The notes below the pieces were generated by a model. It was not told the origin of the DNA. It ran no database searches and saw only the letters and a list, made by a program, of their open reading frames with translations. A DNA stretch of 13,189 nucleotides from Candidatus Woesebacteria bacterium (GTDB lineage Bacteria > Patescibacteriota > Microgenomatia > UBA1406 > GWC2-37-13). The stretch spans positions 1 to 13,189 of the forward strand of contig JAGOLU010000015.1 of NCBI GenBank assembly GCA_017993865.1. The letters are read 5' to 3'. The position numbers were made by a program, and so were the translations under genes. Numbering within the stretch: the first letter of the stretch is position 1; every line of letters begins with the position of its first letter. This document shows, in pieces, positions 6,071 through 12,558 of this stretch.

Positions 6071-6553
6071 ATGTCTCAATTAGTAAACCATAATTGGTCA
6101 ATTATTGCAGGAAACGCTGTGGTTGATGCGACTACGAATAACCTTAGTATTTTTGACATAATAGAAGAATTTACCTTTACTCTTCCAAAAAAAATTGCTG
6201 AACAAAACGCTCGAATTAATATTCCTGCAGTACTAAAAGTCGTATCTCTTTGGACCAGAGCACAAGATAAATTAAATAATGAATTATCTGTCTCAATAAA
6301 AACTGAATATATCAGTCCAAAAGGTGAAGTTCTTCTCTCAAACGAAAATCTGTTGACGTTCCCCCCAATGAAAGAAAGAATGAGGTCAATATTAACGGTA
6401 AATGGCTTACAGGCATCAGGCCCAGGAAGGTATTATGTGAGTATTTACAAAAAGGAGATTGGAGGAAAATATGAACTGGCTAATAAAATCCCCATAGACA
6501 TGAAGATGCACCTCATTGAAGAGGATTCCTCCAAACAGAAGATCGTAAATTAA
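6071..6553 (+). CDS. DUF6941-like protein, third gene of the toxin-antitoxin operon
   Basis: The 160-aa soluble protein has no TM segment or signal. Its N-terminus (NAVVDATTNNLSIFDIIEEF) has the A-x-x-D-x-x-x-N-x-L-S-I-F-x-I-I-E pattern of DUF6941-like proteins. Alternating hydrophobic strands follow, including one running into SLWTR, SVSIKTEYISPKGEVLL and PGRYYVSIYKK, consistent with a beta sandwich. The gene starts 3 nt after the antitoxin stop, so it belongs to that operon, although no Shine-Dalgarno sequence precedes it. The function of this family is not established. A chaperone for the antitoxin, a defence component or an accessory of the element are all possible; none is proven. The DUF assignment rests on recall of the motif alone. 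Confidence 0.7.
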   Translation: MSQLVNHNWSIIAGNAVVDATTNNLSIFDIIEEFTFTLPKKIAEQNARINIPAVLKVVSLWTRAQDKLNNELSVSIKTEYISPKGEVLLSNENLLTFPPMKERMRSILTVNGLQASGPGRYYVSIYKKEIGGKYELANKIPIDMKMHLIEEDSSKQKIVN

Positions 6554-6862
6554 AAAAATGCATTTTGTATAGAACGGCAAGCTTCTCTAAGTACTATGAC
6601 TATCTTATAGCTATTTTGATCTACTTGTTTCTTCATCAATTTGTAGTATTTTGAGGATAAGCACCTACACTGTTGTGTCCATAGACAAAAAAACTCCAAT
6701 TCACCCATGCATTTTCTCCTCAGGATTTTAAAGAGGAAGTCCGTGAATACTACCTAAAGAACCACAACATCTCTCTTTCAGAAGAGCAACTTCTTGAATG
6801 TTGTAACAGCTTGTTTTACCTTGGTCGCGCCTTGGCACGTTTCTATAAATTAAAACTCTCCC
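6554..6862 (+). other. Gene-poor stretch between the toxin-antitoxin operon and rep
   Basis: No standard gene with a start codon is seen. The stretch holds a 12-bp palindrome AAAATGCATTTT (6555-6566), an 8-bp palindrome ATAGCTAT (6607-6614) and, at its right end, a small frame that runs into rep. It is the most likely place for a rolling-circle origin used by the Rep protein, but no known nick site can be recognised. Confidence 0.4.
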
Positions 6863-6885
6863 GTGAGAAAACGAGGCCAAGTTAA
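6685..6885 (+). pseudogene. Small frame overlapping rep, without a normal start codon
   Basis: The frame opens after a TAG at 6682-6684 and ends with TAA at 6883-6885, overlapping rep by 23 bp. It reads QDFKEEVREYYLKNHNISLS, then EEQLLECCNSLFYLGRALAR and a basic end. This amphipathic helical pattern resembles short genes often found beside plasmid or phage genes in Patescibacteria. There is no in-frame ATG, GTG or TTG before the conserved part. An ATG at 6707-6709 is one base out of frame. Either the start was lost by a one-base change, an unusual start codon is used, or a sequencing error is present. Its position just before rep suggests co-expression. Confidence 0.45.
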
Positions 6886-7816
6886 CCAGTACGATCTTCT
6901 TATGCCCAAGATTGAGGCTGGCGATAGCCAGACTCTATTCTTGACTAATATTAGATCATCTCAACAGGAAAGTGTTAAGACAGCAATTTATGAGTCTAAG
7001 GTTAAAATGAGGGGGAAATCCTTTTCAACGAAGGCTAGTCCTCCTAAGTTCTGCCAGAGCAACCGTATAGCTTACATAACGACCGGGTCAGATGGGAAAA
7101 AAAGAGTTAACTACTCGTATGTACCCTGCAACTCATGGAGATGCCCGGATTGTCAACTGTTTAAGGCGCTTCGGGTTAAATATGTACTTCACGATGTGAT
7201 TCTCTTGAATAACCTGACGCACTTTCTTACGCTAACTTTAGATCCGAAAAAGATTCCATCTGAATACGAGAACGACACGCATACATACATCACAAAACTC
7301 TTTAACCACTTCAGGACAATCATAAGCAGAAGTACATTTGCATATACTCCTAAGAAGAGCAAAAAGGAGTACGTAATTGACCTTAGTAAGAAAGATGAGA
7401 AGTTGAGATACGTGTGGGTGGTTGAGTATCAGCAAAATGGAAATGCACACCTCCATATCCTCCTCAATTATTACCTACCTATTCAAGTTATACGGAAGGT
7501 ATGGACTCATGTGGGTGGAGGTCATATTATGAGAGTGGAAAAAGTGAAATCAAAGAATGGGATTGCTCACTACATTTCAGACTACATCGTGAAAGGCATA
7601 AAGCAGAATAGTAGTTCGTCAAACTCCTTTAAGTTCTTCCAAAAGCGTTATTCCATTAGCAGATCATGCATCAGATTACCACGACGTAAGGCCGTAAACT
7701 ATAATAAACTACCCGGAGACACGGATAAAACGCTCCATTTGGAGAAAGATCAGCTAGATGTGATATATAATACGCTCCAAAGCAACATCTATCCAGAAAA
7801 GGAGGTTATTCTATGA
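6863..7816 (+). CDS. HUH-type replication initiator (Rep, rolling-circle)
   Basis: The 317-aa protein shows a Cys cluster (C89, C94, C97, probably with C64; NSWRCPDC), motif 1 FLTLTLD (121-127) and the HUH motif in VVEYQQNGNAHLHILLN (H196-L-H198). The third motif, IAHYISDYIVKG, has Y238, Y241 and K244. This arrangement is that of Rep proteins of plasmids and small ssDNA phages (the G2P/VP4-like group), which nick one strand with a catalytic Tyr to start rolling-circle replication. The start used here is GTG at 6863; an ATG at 6902 would remove 13 residues. No Shine-Dalgarno sequence is visible. The stop overlaps the recombinase ATG by 4 nt, so replication and integration are coupled. A relaxase-like role in mobilisation is an alternative. 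Confidence 0.85.
   Translation: MRKRGQVNQYDLLMPKIEAGDSQTLFLTNIRSSQQESVKTAIYESKVKMRGKSFSTKASPPKFCQSNRIAYITTGSDGKKRVNYSYVPCNSWRCPDCQLFKALRVKYVLHDVILLNNLTHFLTLTLDPKKIPSEYENDTHTYITKLFNHFRTIISRSTFAYTPKKSKKEYVIDLSKKDEKLRYVWVVEYQQNGNAHLHILLNYYLPIQVIRKVWTHVGGGHIMRVEKVKSKNGIAHYISDYIVKGIKQNSSSSNSFKFFQKRYSISRSCIRLPRRKAVNYNKLPGDTDKTLHLEKDQLDVIYNTLQSNIYPEKEVIL
7801..7805 (+). promoter_or_regulatory. Shine-Dalgarno site of the recombinase
   Basis: AAAAGGAGG ends 7 nt before the ATG at 7813 and lies inside the end of rep. It is among the strongest ribosome-binding sites in the window and fixes the recombinase start at the ATGA overlap. Confidence 0.85.
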
Positions 7817-9267
7817 AATACTTTGCATATCTTAGAAAATCATCAGAGGGTGAACGCCAGCAAGCGCAATCTTTGGAAACTCAAAAACGCATTGTGCTTG
7901 AGTATGCTTCACGCAATAGTCTTGATGTGGTAGATATCATTATTGAGTCCAAAAGTGCCGCAGATGACGGAAATAGACCCGAATTTACCCAGATGCTGAA
8001 ACGTTTCAAGAAACATGAAACTAATGGTTTGATCGTTGCCCACGTAGACCGAATCAGTCGCAATCTCATTGAGTCTGGAATAATTACCAAGTATTTTAAG
8101 GCGGGATACATAAAAGAAATCCGCACACCTGACAAGAATTACTCTACCATGCAGGACATCATGCAACTTGAGATGTTAGGTGTTTTCGCAGCCGAATACT
8201 CTCGTCAACTTTCCATCAAAGTAAAAGAGGGACAACGTACTAAATTTCTACGAGGGGAATTCAACGGAAAGCTTCTAGGGTATACAAACGAAAAAGGCAG
8301 TCTTATACCAAATCCTCTTTCTGCACCTCTTATTCAAGAACTCTTTCGCCTCTATAGTACCGGTGAGTATTCTTTGGAACGTCTCACCGATGTAATATAT
8401 AAAAAGGGACTCCGCACATCCAAAGGTAAAAAGGCTTCTTGTTCAGTGATCCATCGCATACTCCGTAACCGTGCATATATGGGCATAATTCACTTTAATG
8501 GAGAAGAGCATCTCGGAATCCATACTCCGTTAGTTTCACAAGAAGTGTTTGAAACAGTACAAAAGAGACTTGATAACAAAAATCTAGGGAGAGAACAAAC
8601 ACGTCACTTTGTATACCGAGGCTATCTCACCTGTGCGGTTTGTGACTGTGCGTGTACTGCAACAAGGAAGAAATCGCGGTATAGCTACTATTACTGCACC
8701 AATGGAAAAGGTATGTGTGACCAGCACCGTAAGTACTTACCCGAAGATCGTGTTGAGCAGTTATTGTATGGACTACTCACGCCCTTCATCTTACGGGAAG
8801 ATCTTGCAAATATATCTCTAGGTTTATACGCGCAAGACCTGAGACATGGGAATGAGCTTGGAACCATGACTCACGCTAACCTTGAAACCGAACTCAAGTC
8901 CGTGGATGGCAAGATGGGTAAACTCTTGGATTTACTTCTAACTGACAAAATCACACAAGAAGCATATGATCTGAAAATGAAGGAATTATCCAAGCTCAAA
9001 GCAGATGCTCAATCCCAGATACAAAAAACCGAATCTATTGACCCAGAGATTACTTTGGAACTTGTGAAAAGCTTTAAAATGGGGCTCTGCAACATAGCGG
9101 AGATTTTCCATGAAGGAGATGATGAAGTAAAAGAAGATTTATTAAAATCCGTACTTTGGAACTCTGCTATACAAGATGGTAAAGTCACGTCAGTAAGCTA
9201 TAAACTTCCCTATTTATACCTCAAAGATCTGCACAAAACTGACGATATTTCACAATGGCGGAGGTAG
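7813..9267 (+). CDS. Large serine recombinase (site-specific integrase of the element)
   Basis: The 484-aa protein starts with the resolvase/invertase domain (residues 1-145). It has YLRKSS with the catalytic Ser at 10, the SLETQ motif (20-24) and DRISRN (79-84) with the active-site arginines. The Recombinase domain follows (about 155-255, LLGYTNEKGSL to VFETVQKRLDN). A zinc ribbon has C274, C277, C295 and C302, then a coiled-coil stretch (about 355-410) and a C-terminal tail. Length and order match large serine integrases, which join attP and attB and need a partner factor for excision. The gene lies at the element boundary and its last codons are the right att repeat (DDISQW). The final two Arg codons and the stop lie in the tRNA-Ser 3' end. 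It overlaps rep by 4 nt. Confidence 0.95.
   Translation: MKYFAYLRKSSEGERQQAQSLETQKRIVLEYASRNSLDVVDIIIESKSAADDGNRPEFTQMLKRFKKHETNGLIVAHVDRISRNLIESGIITKYFKAGYIKEIRTPDKNYSTMQDIMQLEMLGVFAAEYSRQLSIKVKEGQRTKFLRGEFNGKLLGYTNEKGSLIPNPLSAPLIQELFRLYSTGEYSLERLTDVIYKKGLRTSKGKKASCSVIHRILRNRAYMGIIHFNGEEHLGIHTPLVSQEVFETVQKRLDNKNLGREQTRHFVYRGYLTCAVCDCACTATRKKSRYSYYYCTNGKGMCDQHRKYLPEDRVEQLLYGLLTPFILREDLANISLGLYAQDLRHGNELGTMTHANLETELKSVDGKMGKLLDLLLTDKITQEAYDLKMKELSKLKADAQSQIQKTESIDPEITLELVKSFKMGLCNIAEIFHEGDDEVKEDLLKSVLWNSAIQDGKVTSVSYKLPYLYLKDLHKTDDISQWRR
9241..9258. repeat. Right attachment repeat (attR)
   Basis: GACGATATTTCACAATGG is the second copy of the 18-bp repeat. It encodes the end of the recombinase on one strand, and on the other the CCA end of tRNA-Ser plus 15 nt beyond it. 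Confidence 0.8.
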
Positions 9268-9346
9268 TGGGATTCGAACCCACGTGAGCCTTTCGGCTCA
9301 AGGGTTTAGCAAACCCTCGCAATGGACCGAGCTATGCGATACCTCC
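9256..9346 (-). tRNA. tRNA-Ser(GCU)
   Basis: The minus strand gives an acceptor stem GGAGGTA/TACCTCC, discriminator G, anticodon loop TTTGCTAAA (GCT), a long variable arm (GAGCC/GGCTC) and T-loop GGTTCGAATCC. CCA follows directly at 9258-9256, unlike the other two tRNAs here. The recombinase frame overlaps its 3' end antisense. It is the integration target of the element. Confidence 0.95.
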
Positions 9347-9370
9347 ATATTACTATCATCTCGTATCAAG

Positions 9371-9452
9371 TGCCGCAGGTGGGAGTTGAACCCACACGGT
9401 TTTACCCACACGCTTCTGAGACGTGCTTGTCTGCCAGTTCCAACACTGCGGC
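9371..9452 (-). tRNA. tRNA-Leu(CAG)
   Basis: The acceptor stem is GCCGCAG/CTGCGGC with discriminator A. The anticodon stem CACGT/GCGTG holds loop CTCAGAA (CAG). A long variable arm and the T-loop GGTTCAACTCC follow. No CCA is encoded. It lies 24 nt upstream of tRNA-Ser and is probably co-transcribed with it. Confidence 0.94.
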
Positions 9453-9465
9453 ATACGGACACCTA

Positions 9466-9474
9466 ATTATACCA
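9466..9474 (-). promoter_or_regulatory. Extended -10 box of the tRNA-Leu/tRNA-Ser unit
   Basis: The minus strand reads TGGTATAAT, a perfect -10 with a TGn extension, 13 nt before the tRNA-Leu 5' end. No clear -35 is seen. Confidence 0.65.
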
Positions 9475-9489
9475 ATAATACTGGTGACA

Positions 9490-10317
9490 TCATTGCCGAA
9501 GCTTCGGATGGAACCATAGTTGAGTTTGATTAACGACCTCATTTGTCACGTGACTTTGCATATACCAAAGTTGCATCTTCCCCAGAATTCGATTGACTTG
9601 CCGTAATGCCGCGTTTCCAAGGTCTCTCTGAAGCCTCAAGTCATTCTTTAGGGTAGGCGCGCCCTTCCAATTCGGAAGCATATTCCGAATCCAGTCATTG
9701 CTACTGAGGAAAGTTGAGTGGGTGTTGTTCCTATCGATGACAACCTGTGCATTTGCCACCTCACGCGCTCCATACAAATTGACCTTGCTCACAGGAATGG
9801 TCAAGTTGTCCCCATCCAACCACACATTAATACAAATGGAGTCGGGTTGAGTATCGACCAAGCGCCTGCGAGCCAATCCGAGCATTTTTGCCAAAAAAAA
9901 TGCATACAGACGGCAGATAAATATCGTCCCTGGTGCGGTGATAATCATCAAATCTATATCGTCGCTCTCTTTAGCGTTTTCAAGTGCACAACTCCCCGTG
10001 AGGAGAATCGTCTGGATCCACGGAAAACACACAAGTTTCCGAGTGTAGCTTTGCAGTATCTCTTTTTTTTTTAGGCTTATGGGCCTTCGTGCTCGTCTTT
10101 TATCGAAGATAGCTTCATGGTGAGCTATCGTATACCATTGCGGTGCTGGACTGGTAGCGATGAGCCTCATATTGCTCATGTGTTGGAGAGCTAGCACCAC
10201 CTCTCCTTCACTACATGCAACTGGTATCATCTGGTGTATCTGAGACGGACTCAATGGATAGCTGCAATCAAGATAGTTTCGTAACAGTTCCGAAATAGCA
10301 GTATGTAGAGGGTCCAT
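9490..10317 (-). CDS. Nucleotidyltransferase-fold protein (GSX10DXD)
   Basis: The 275-aa protein has the signature of the Pol-beta nucleotidyltransferase superfamily: G108-S109, ten residues, then D120-I-D122 in LLTGSCALENAKESDDIDLM. These residues bind the nucleotide and the catalytic metals. Residues 1-70 look like a winged-helix-type domain (LSPSQIHQM to QWYTIAHHEA), followed by a basic stretch KRRARRPISLKKK. The part after 130 is hydrophobic then mixed, with a conserved-looking VSKVNLYGAREVANA. The substrate is unknown; tRNA, small molecules such as antibiotics, and proteins are all modified by this fold. No partner of the HepT type is nearby. It diverges from the PEGA gene, and a TATAAT box 7 nt before the ATG suggests a leaderless mRNA. 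Confidence 0.82.
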   Translation of the reverse strand: MDPLHTAISELLRNYLDCSYPLSPSQIHQMIPVACSEGEVVLALQHMSNMRLIATSPAPQWYTIAHHEAIFDKRRARRPISLKKKEILQSYTRKLVCFPWIQTILLTGSCALENAKESDDIDLMIITAPGTIFICRLYAFFLAKMLGLARRRLVDTQPDSICINVWLDGDNLTIPVSKVNLYGAREVANAQVVIDRNNTHSTFLSSNDWIRNMLPNWKGAPTLKNDLRLQRDLGNAALRQVNRILGKMQLWYMQSHVTNEVVNQTQLWFHPKLRQ

Positions 10318-10324
10318 TTACCAC

Positions 10325-10330
10325 ATTATA
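10325..10330 (-). promoter_or_regulatory. -10 box of the nucleotidyltransferase gene, leaderless spacing
   Basis: The minus strand reads TATAAT followed by 7 nt (GTGGTAA) and the ATG at 10317. There is no Shine-Dalgarno sequence and no clear -35. Confidence 0.65.
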
Positions 10331-10397
10331 CCTACCCATGACTGCTGTGGCTATATGATGACTCCCCGCATTGGGAGGATGCTTGTTCACCAACTCA

Positions 10398-10414
10398 ATA
10401 CTCCTGGGGAGTAT
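10398..10414. repeat. Perfect 7-bp hairpin between divergent genes
   Basis: ATACTCC-TGG-GGAGTAT is a perfect stem with a 3-nt loop, followed on the plus strand by a five-T run at 10423-10427. It lies between two divergent genes, so it is not an obvious terminator for either. A weaker CTCCC/GGGAG pair lies just left of it (10361-10377 area). A regulatory structure is possible. Confidence 0.45.
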
Positions 10415-10453
10415 GCCCTTGGTTTTTGTGATTCTTTTGTTAGATTGCAAGGT

Positions 10454-10486
10454 GAAGTGTGTATCACTTCCTGATCGTGCTATAAT
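10454..10486 (+). promoter_or_regulatory. Extended -10 promoter and inverted repeat of the PEGA gene
   Basis: TGCTATAAT (10478-10486) is a perfect TGn-extended -10 box, 6 nt before the ATG at 10493, so a leaderless mRNA is expected. GAAGTG-TGTAT-CACTTC (10454-10470) lies where the -35 would be and may be an operator. Confidence 0.75.
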
Positions 10487-10492
10487 ATTGCG

Positions 10493-11797
10493 ATGATTTA
10501 TCGTGTCATAACCGCATGCATTTTCTTCGTGGCAGTTGTGCTTATCGTCGGATATGCCCGCGGATATCGTTTGGACATAAATAATACCGAATTGAGCTCT
10601 CGAGGGCTCGTCGCCGTAACTTCATCGCCTCGATCTGCAAAAATATTTGTCAATGGTGCCTTGAAGGGGGTAACAGATACGAGTCTGTACCTTGAGCCAG
10701 GGACATTCACGATAAATATCGTAAAAGATGGATATTTCCCCTGGAAAAAAACGGTTAAGATACAGGGAGAGGTTGTTCAGTCTGTGGATGCAACGCTCTA
10801 CCCTATCAATGCTTCGCTAAGCCCACTCACAAACATCGGGATTAGTAGGGCAATACCGTTTGGAGTTGACGGCAAGAAAGTCCTGCTCTTTTCCACCACT
10901 AACCACAGTGTCACCACCGAAACGCCTACGCCCAACCTTCAACCTAGCCAGGTCTCTGAAGATAAGGCTGGTATCTTTGTCTATGATCCACGTACCCAGG
11001 CTGTTTCACTCTTCCCGTCACTCACGTATATTGTAGATTATGATGTGCTCGGTACCGAAGTAAACCCACAAAATTATGATGTTCTCTTCTCACCGAATTT
11101 TGATCAGGCTATTCTTTTCTATAATCCAACCTACCTCACAAAACCATCTCTTCTTATTAGCCAGCTCGACCCAACCTACGTCAGCCCTGACAGCTTCGAT
11201 GTAGCCTATCTCGTTGGATTGAACGAATTGAATAGTAGTCCTCTTGATATCACTAACTCAGCGCTATCATTGGTCGAGGCATGGTCCATGCAGAAGCGAG
11301 CTAACCTCACCCCTATACTCGCCGGGTATAAGCAACTTGTCAAAGAGTTTATCGGAAACAGCACTAAAATTGTTGATATCTCCCCTGATAAAACCCGTAT
11401 TTTGTACGAAGCTACTGCCAGCTCCACGCTTGCGCCAGTCCTCAAACAGCCACTAATCGGAACCAATCAAACTGAAGATATACGCACAATAGAAAAAGGT
11501 ACTCTATATGCCTATGATACAAGAGAAGATCGGAATTATTTGGTCTTGTCTCAGGAAGATCTTTCCCGTCAACACGCCTATCCCCTGTTTCATCCAAACT
11601 CGAAAAATATCGTGCTGAACGAAGAAAAATCAATTAGCATCATGGATTATGATGGTCTGAACAAGAATAAACTCTATTCAGGGCCCTATGATGAGAGTTT
11701 CTTCGCGGTTACCTCAGATGGAAGAATGCTTATTCTCACAAATTTCAATTCAACCCTCAACAACTCCCTTGACCTCTATGCAGTGGGCATCAAGTAA
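10493..11797 (+). CDS. Membrane-anchored PEGA-domain protein with propeller-like C-terminal part
   Basis: The 434-aa protein has an N-terminal TM anchor (about residues 4-23), then a PEGA domain (about 38-100). The PEGA domain shows GLVAVTSSPRSAKIFVNGAL, the turn LEPGTFTINIVKDGYFPW and the closing strand KTVKIQGEVV. PEGA domains are carbohydrate- or surface-associated beta units. The remainder (about 110-434) has repeated short motifs such as FVYDPRTQ, DISPDKTRILYEA, LYAYDTRED, PLFHPNSKNIVLNE and VTSDGRMLIL. These look like blades of a WD40/TolB-type propeller. The protein should sit outside the membrane. It converges with the sortase gene, ending 12 nt before that gene's stop. An envelope-organising role is likely but unproven; it has no catalytic motif. 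Confidence 0.87.
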   Translation: MIYRVITACIFFVAVVLIVGYARGYRLDINNTELSSRGLVAVTSSPRSAKIFVNGALKGVTDTSLYLEPGTFTINIVKDGYFPWKKTVKIQGEVVQSVDATLYPINASLSPLTNIGISRAIPFGVDGKKVLLFSTTNHSVTTETPTPNLQPSQVSEDKAGIFVYDPRTQAVSLFPSLTYIVDYDVLGTEVNPQNYDVLFSPNFDQAILFYNPTYLTKPSLLISQLDPTYVSPDSFDVAYLVGLNELNSSPLDITNSALSLVEAWSMQKRANLTPILAGYKQLVKEFIGNSTKIVDISPDKTRILYEATASSTLAPVLKQPLIGTNQTEDIRTIEKGTLYAYDTREDRNYLVLSQEDLSRQHAYPLFHPNSKNIVLNEEKSISIMDYDGLNKNKLYSGPYDESFFAVTSDGRMLILTNFNSTLNNSLDLYAVGIK

Positions 11798-11819
11798 GAA
11801 GCTGTGCTCCTACTTGATG
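11788..11819. terminator. Shared convergent-end palindrome
   Basis: CATCAAGTA (11788-11796) pairs perfectly with TACTTGATG (11811-11819). The 14-nt loop holds a second mini-stem AGC/GCT. The arms are the last codons and stop codons of both convergent genes, each encoding Ile-Lys-stop. It may act as a bidirectional terminator, though T tracts are weak. Confidence 0.6.
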
Positions 11820-12544
11820 GGCACTTTAGGCTTTGCGAAGACAAGAAGACGCTTGAGAGTCGTGCCCGGTGGCCAACAAGTCTGAAGTGTTAAGAATTCT
11901 GAATCTGTCTTATTGGTGAGATATTGGATGTCGGTAGGCTCCACCACTTTCTTGTCAATCACCGTGTACACATGCCGTTTCCCCTCGAAGAAGATGTCTA
12001 TCTCATCACCGTCACTGAGCTTGTACAAGAGGTAGAAGACCGCATTGTACGTACTAACGTTCCATACGTAATCTGTTGAATGAGCGAACAGAAAGATATG
12101 CCCATCCTGACCTGGTAAGTAAGTGCCCGCTGCATGTGCCACACCGAACCTAAGCTTGTCCAGGTATTCTGACTGGTCTGCAGGATTAACGTTAGAGATT
12201 ACGCGAGCGTTCGCAGCTATTTTAGGAATTACAATAGAGAAGCTTGGATCCACGGGTCGTATCGTTTCGACCTGCCGTATATTAAAGAAGCTCGCTAACT
12301 GACTCCGTGCAGGGACTGGTGTTTTATTAACGGGGATCGGCTCTAAGCCATTTTGTTCGACAACATATGCTTTGTGGATAAGAGTATTGTCAATAAAATA
12401 CCGGACCTCCGACTTCATCGGGTCGTAAAACGTCTTAATAATAAAGAAAAGTGAGGTAAAGATCATGAAATTCCCGATGAGTCTCAAAGAGAACACTCGC
12501 CAAAACCGTCTCTCTTTCCAGGGGGGGTGAACATGTTGGTGCAT
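11810..12544 (-). CDS. Sortase (class D/E-like), membrane-anchored
   Basis: The 244-aa protein has an N-terminal TM helix (about residues 21-38), a stalk, and a sortase domain at about 100-240. The catalytic residues are all present: His155 in FLFAHST, Cys223 in LTLQTCWPPGT and Arg232 in LKRLLVF. The TLQTC-x-P-x-GT-x-x-x-RL arrangement is characteristic of sortases. Sortases cleave a sorting signal on secreted proteins and link them to the wall or to each other. No LPxTG-like substrate is seen in the window, so its targets lie elsewhere. The start at 12544 has no Shine-Dalgarno sequence, but a TATAAT box ends 7 nt upstream. The gene begins 14 nt after the tRNA-Arg 3' end on the same strand. 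Confidence 0.93.
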   Translation of the reverse strand: MHQHVHPPWKERRFWRVFSLRLIGNFMIFTSLFFIIKTFYDPMKSEVRYFIDNTLIHKAYVVEQNGLEPIPVNKTPVPARSQLASFFNIRQVETIRPVDPSFSIVIPKIAANARVISNVNPADQSEYLDKLRFGVAHAAGTYLPGQDGHIFLFAHSTDYVWNVSTYNAVFYLLYKLSDGDEIDIFFEGKRHVYTVIDKKVVEPTDIQYLTNKTDSEFLTLQTCWPPGTTLKRLLVFAKPKVPIK

Positions 12545-12551
12545 AGAGTGG

Positions 12552-12557
12552 ATTATA
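12552..12557 (-). promoter_or_regulatory. -10 box of the sortase gene, next to the tRNA-Arg end
   Basis: The minus strand reads TATAAT, then 7 nt (CCACTCT) and the ATG. The -35 region would lie within the T-arm of tRNA-Arg. Read-through from the tRNA with 3' processing is an alternative source of the mRNA. Confidence 0.6.
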
Positions 12558-12558
12558 G

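Larger units (their letters stand above)
4879..9258 (+). mobile_element. Integrative element with HUH Rep and serine recombinase at tRNA-Ser(GCU)
   Basis: The element is bounded by an 18-bp direct repeat (4879-4896 and 9241-9258, one mismatch) whose right copy contains the CCA end of tRNA-Ser. It holds, in order, a 46-aa membrane protein, a RelE/Gp49-type toxin, an XRE antitoxin, a 160-aa third gene, a start-less small frame, a HUH-type Rep protein and a large serine recombinase lying right at the boundary. All genes point the same way. Most of the interior looks more AT-rich than the flanks. The toxin and recombinase have good Shine-Dalgarno sites, unlike most host genes. No capsid, packaging or conjugation genes are seen, so it is best read as an integrated plasmid-like or satellite element. 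The boundaries and the function of the circle are inferred. Confidence 0.75.

Noticed and set aside
6555..6566. Palindrome AAAATGCATTTT as replication origin
   Set aside because: Simple AT-rich palindromes are common, and no nick-site consensus or iterons accompany it.
9284..9519. Plus-strand frames across the tRNA genes
   Set aside because: They are translations of antisense tRNA sequence.
10268..10450. Minus-strand frame of 60 codons in the divergent control region
   Set aside because: It overlaps the nucleotidyltransferase start and its promoter, with no protein-like pattern.
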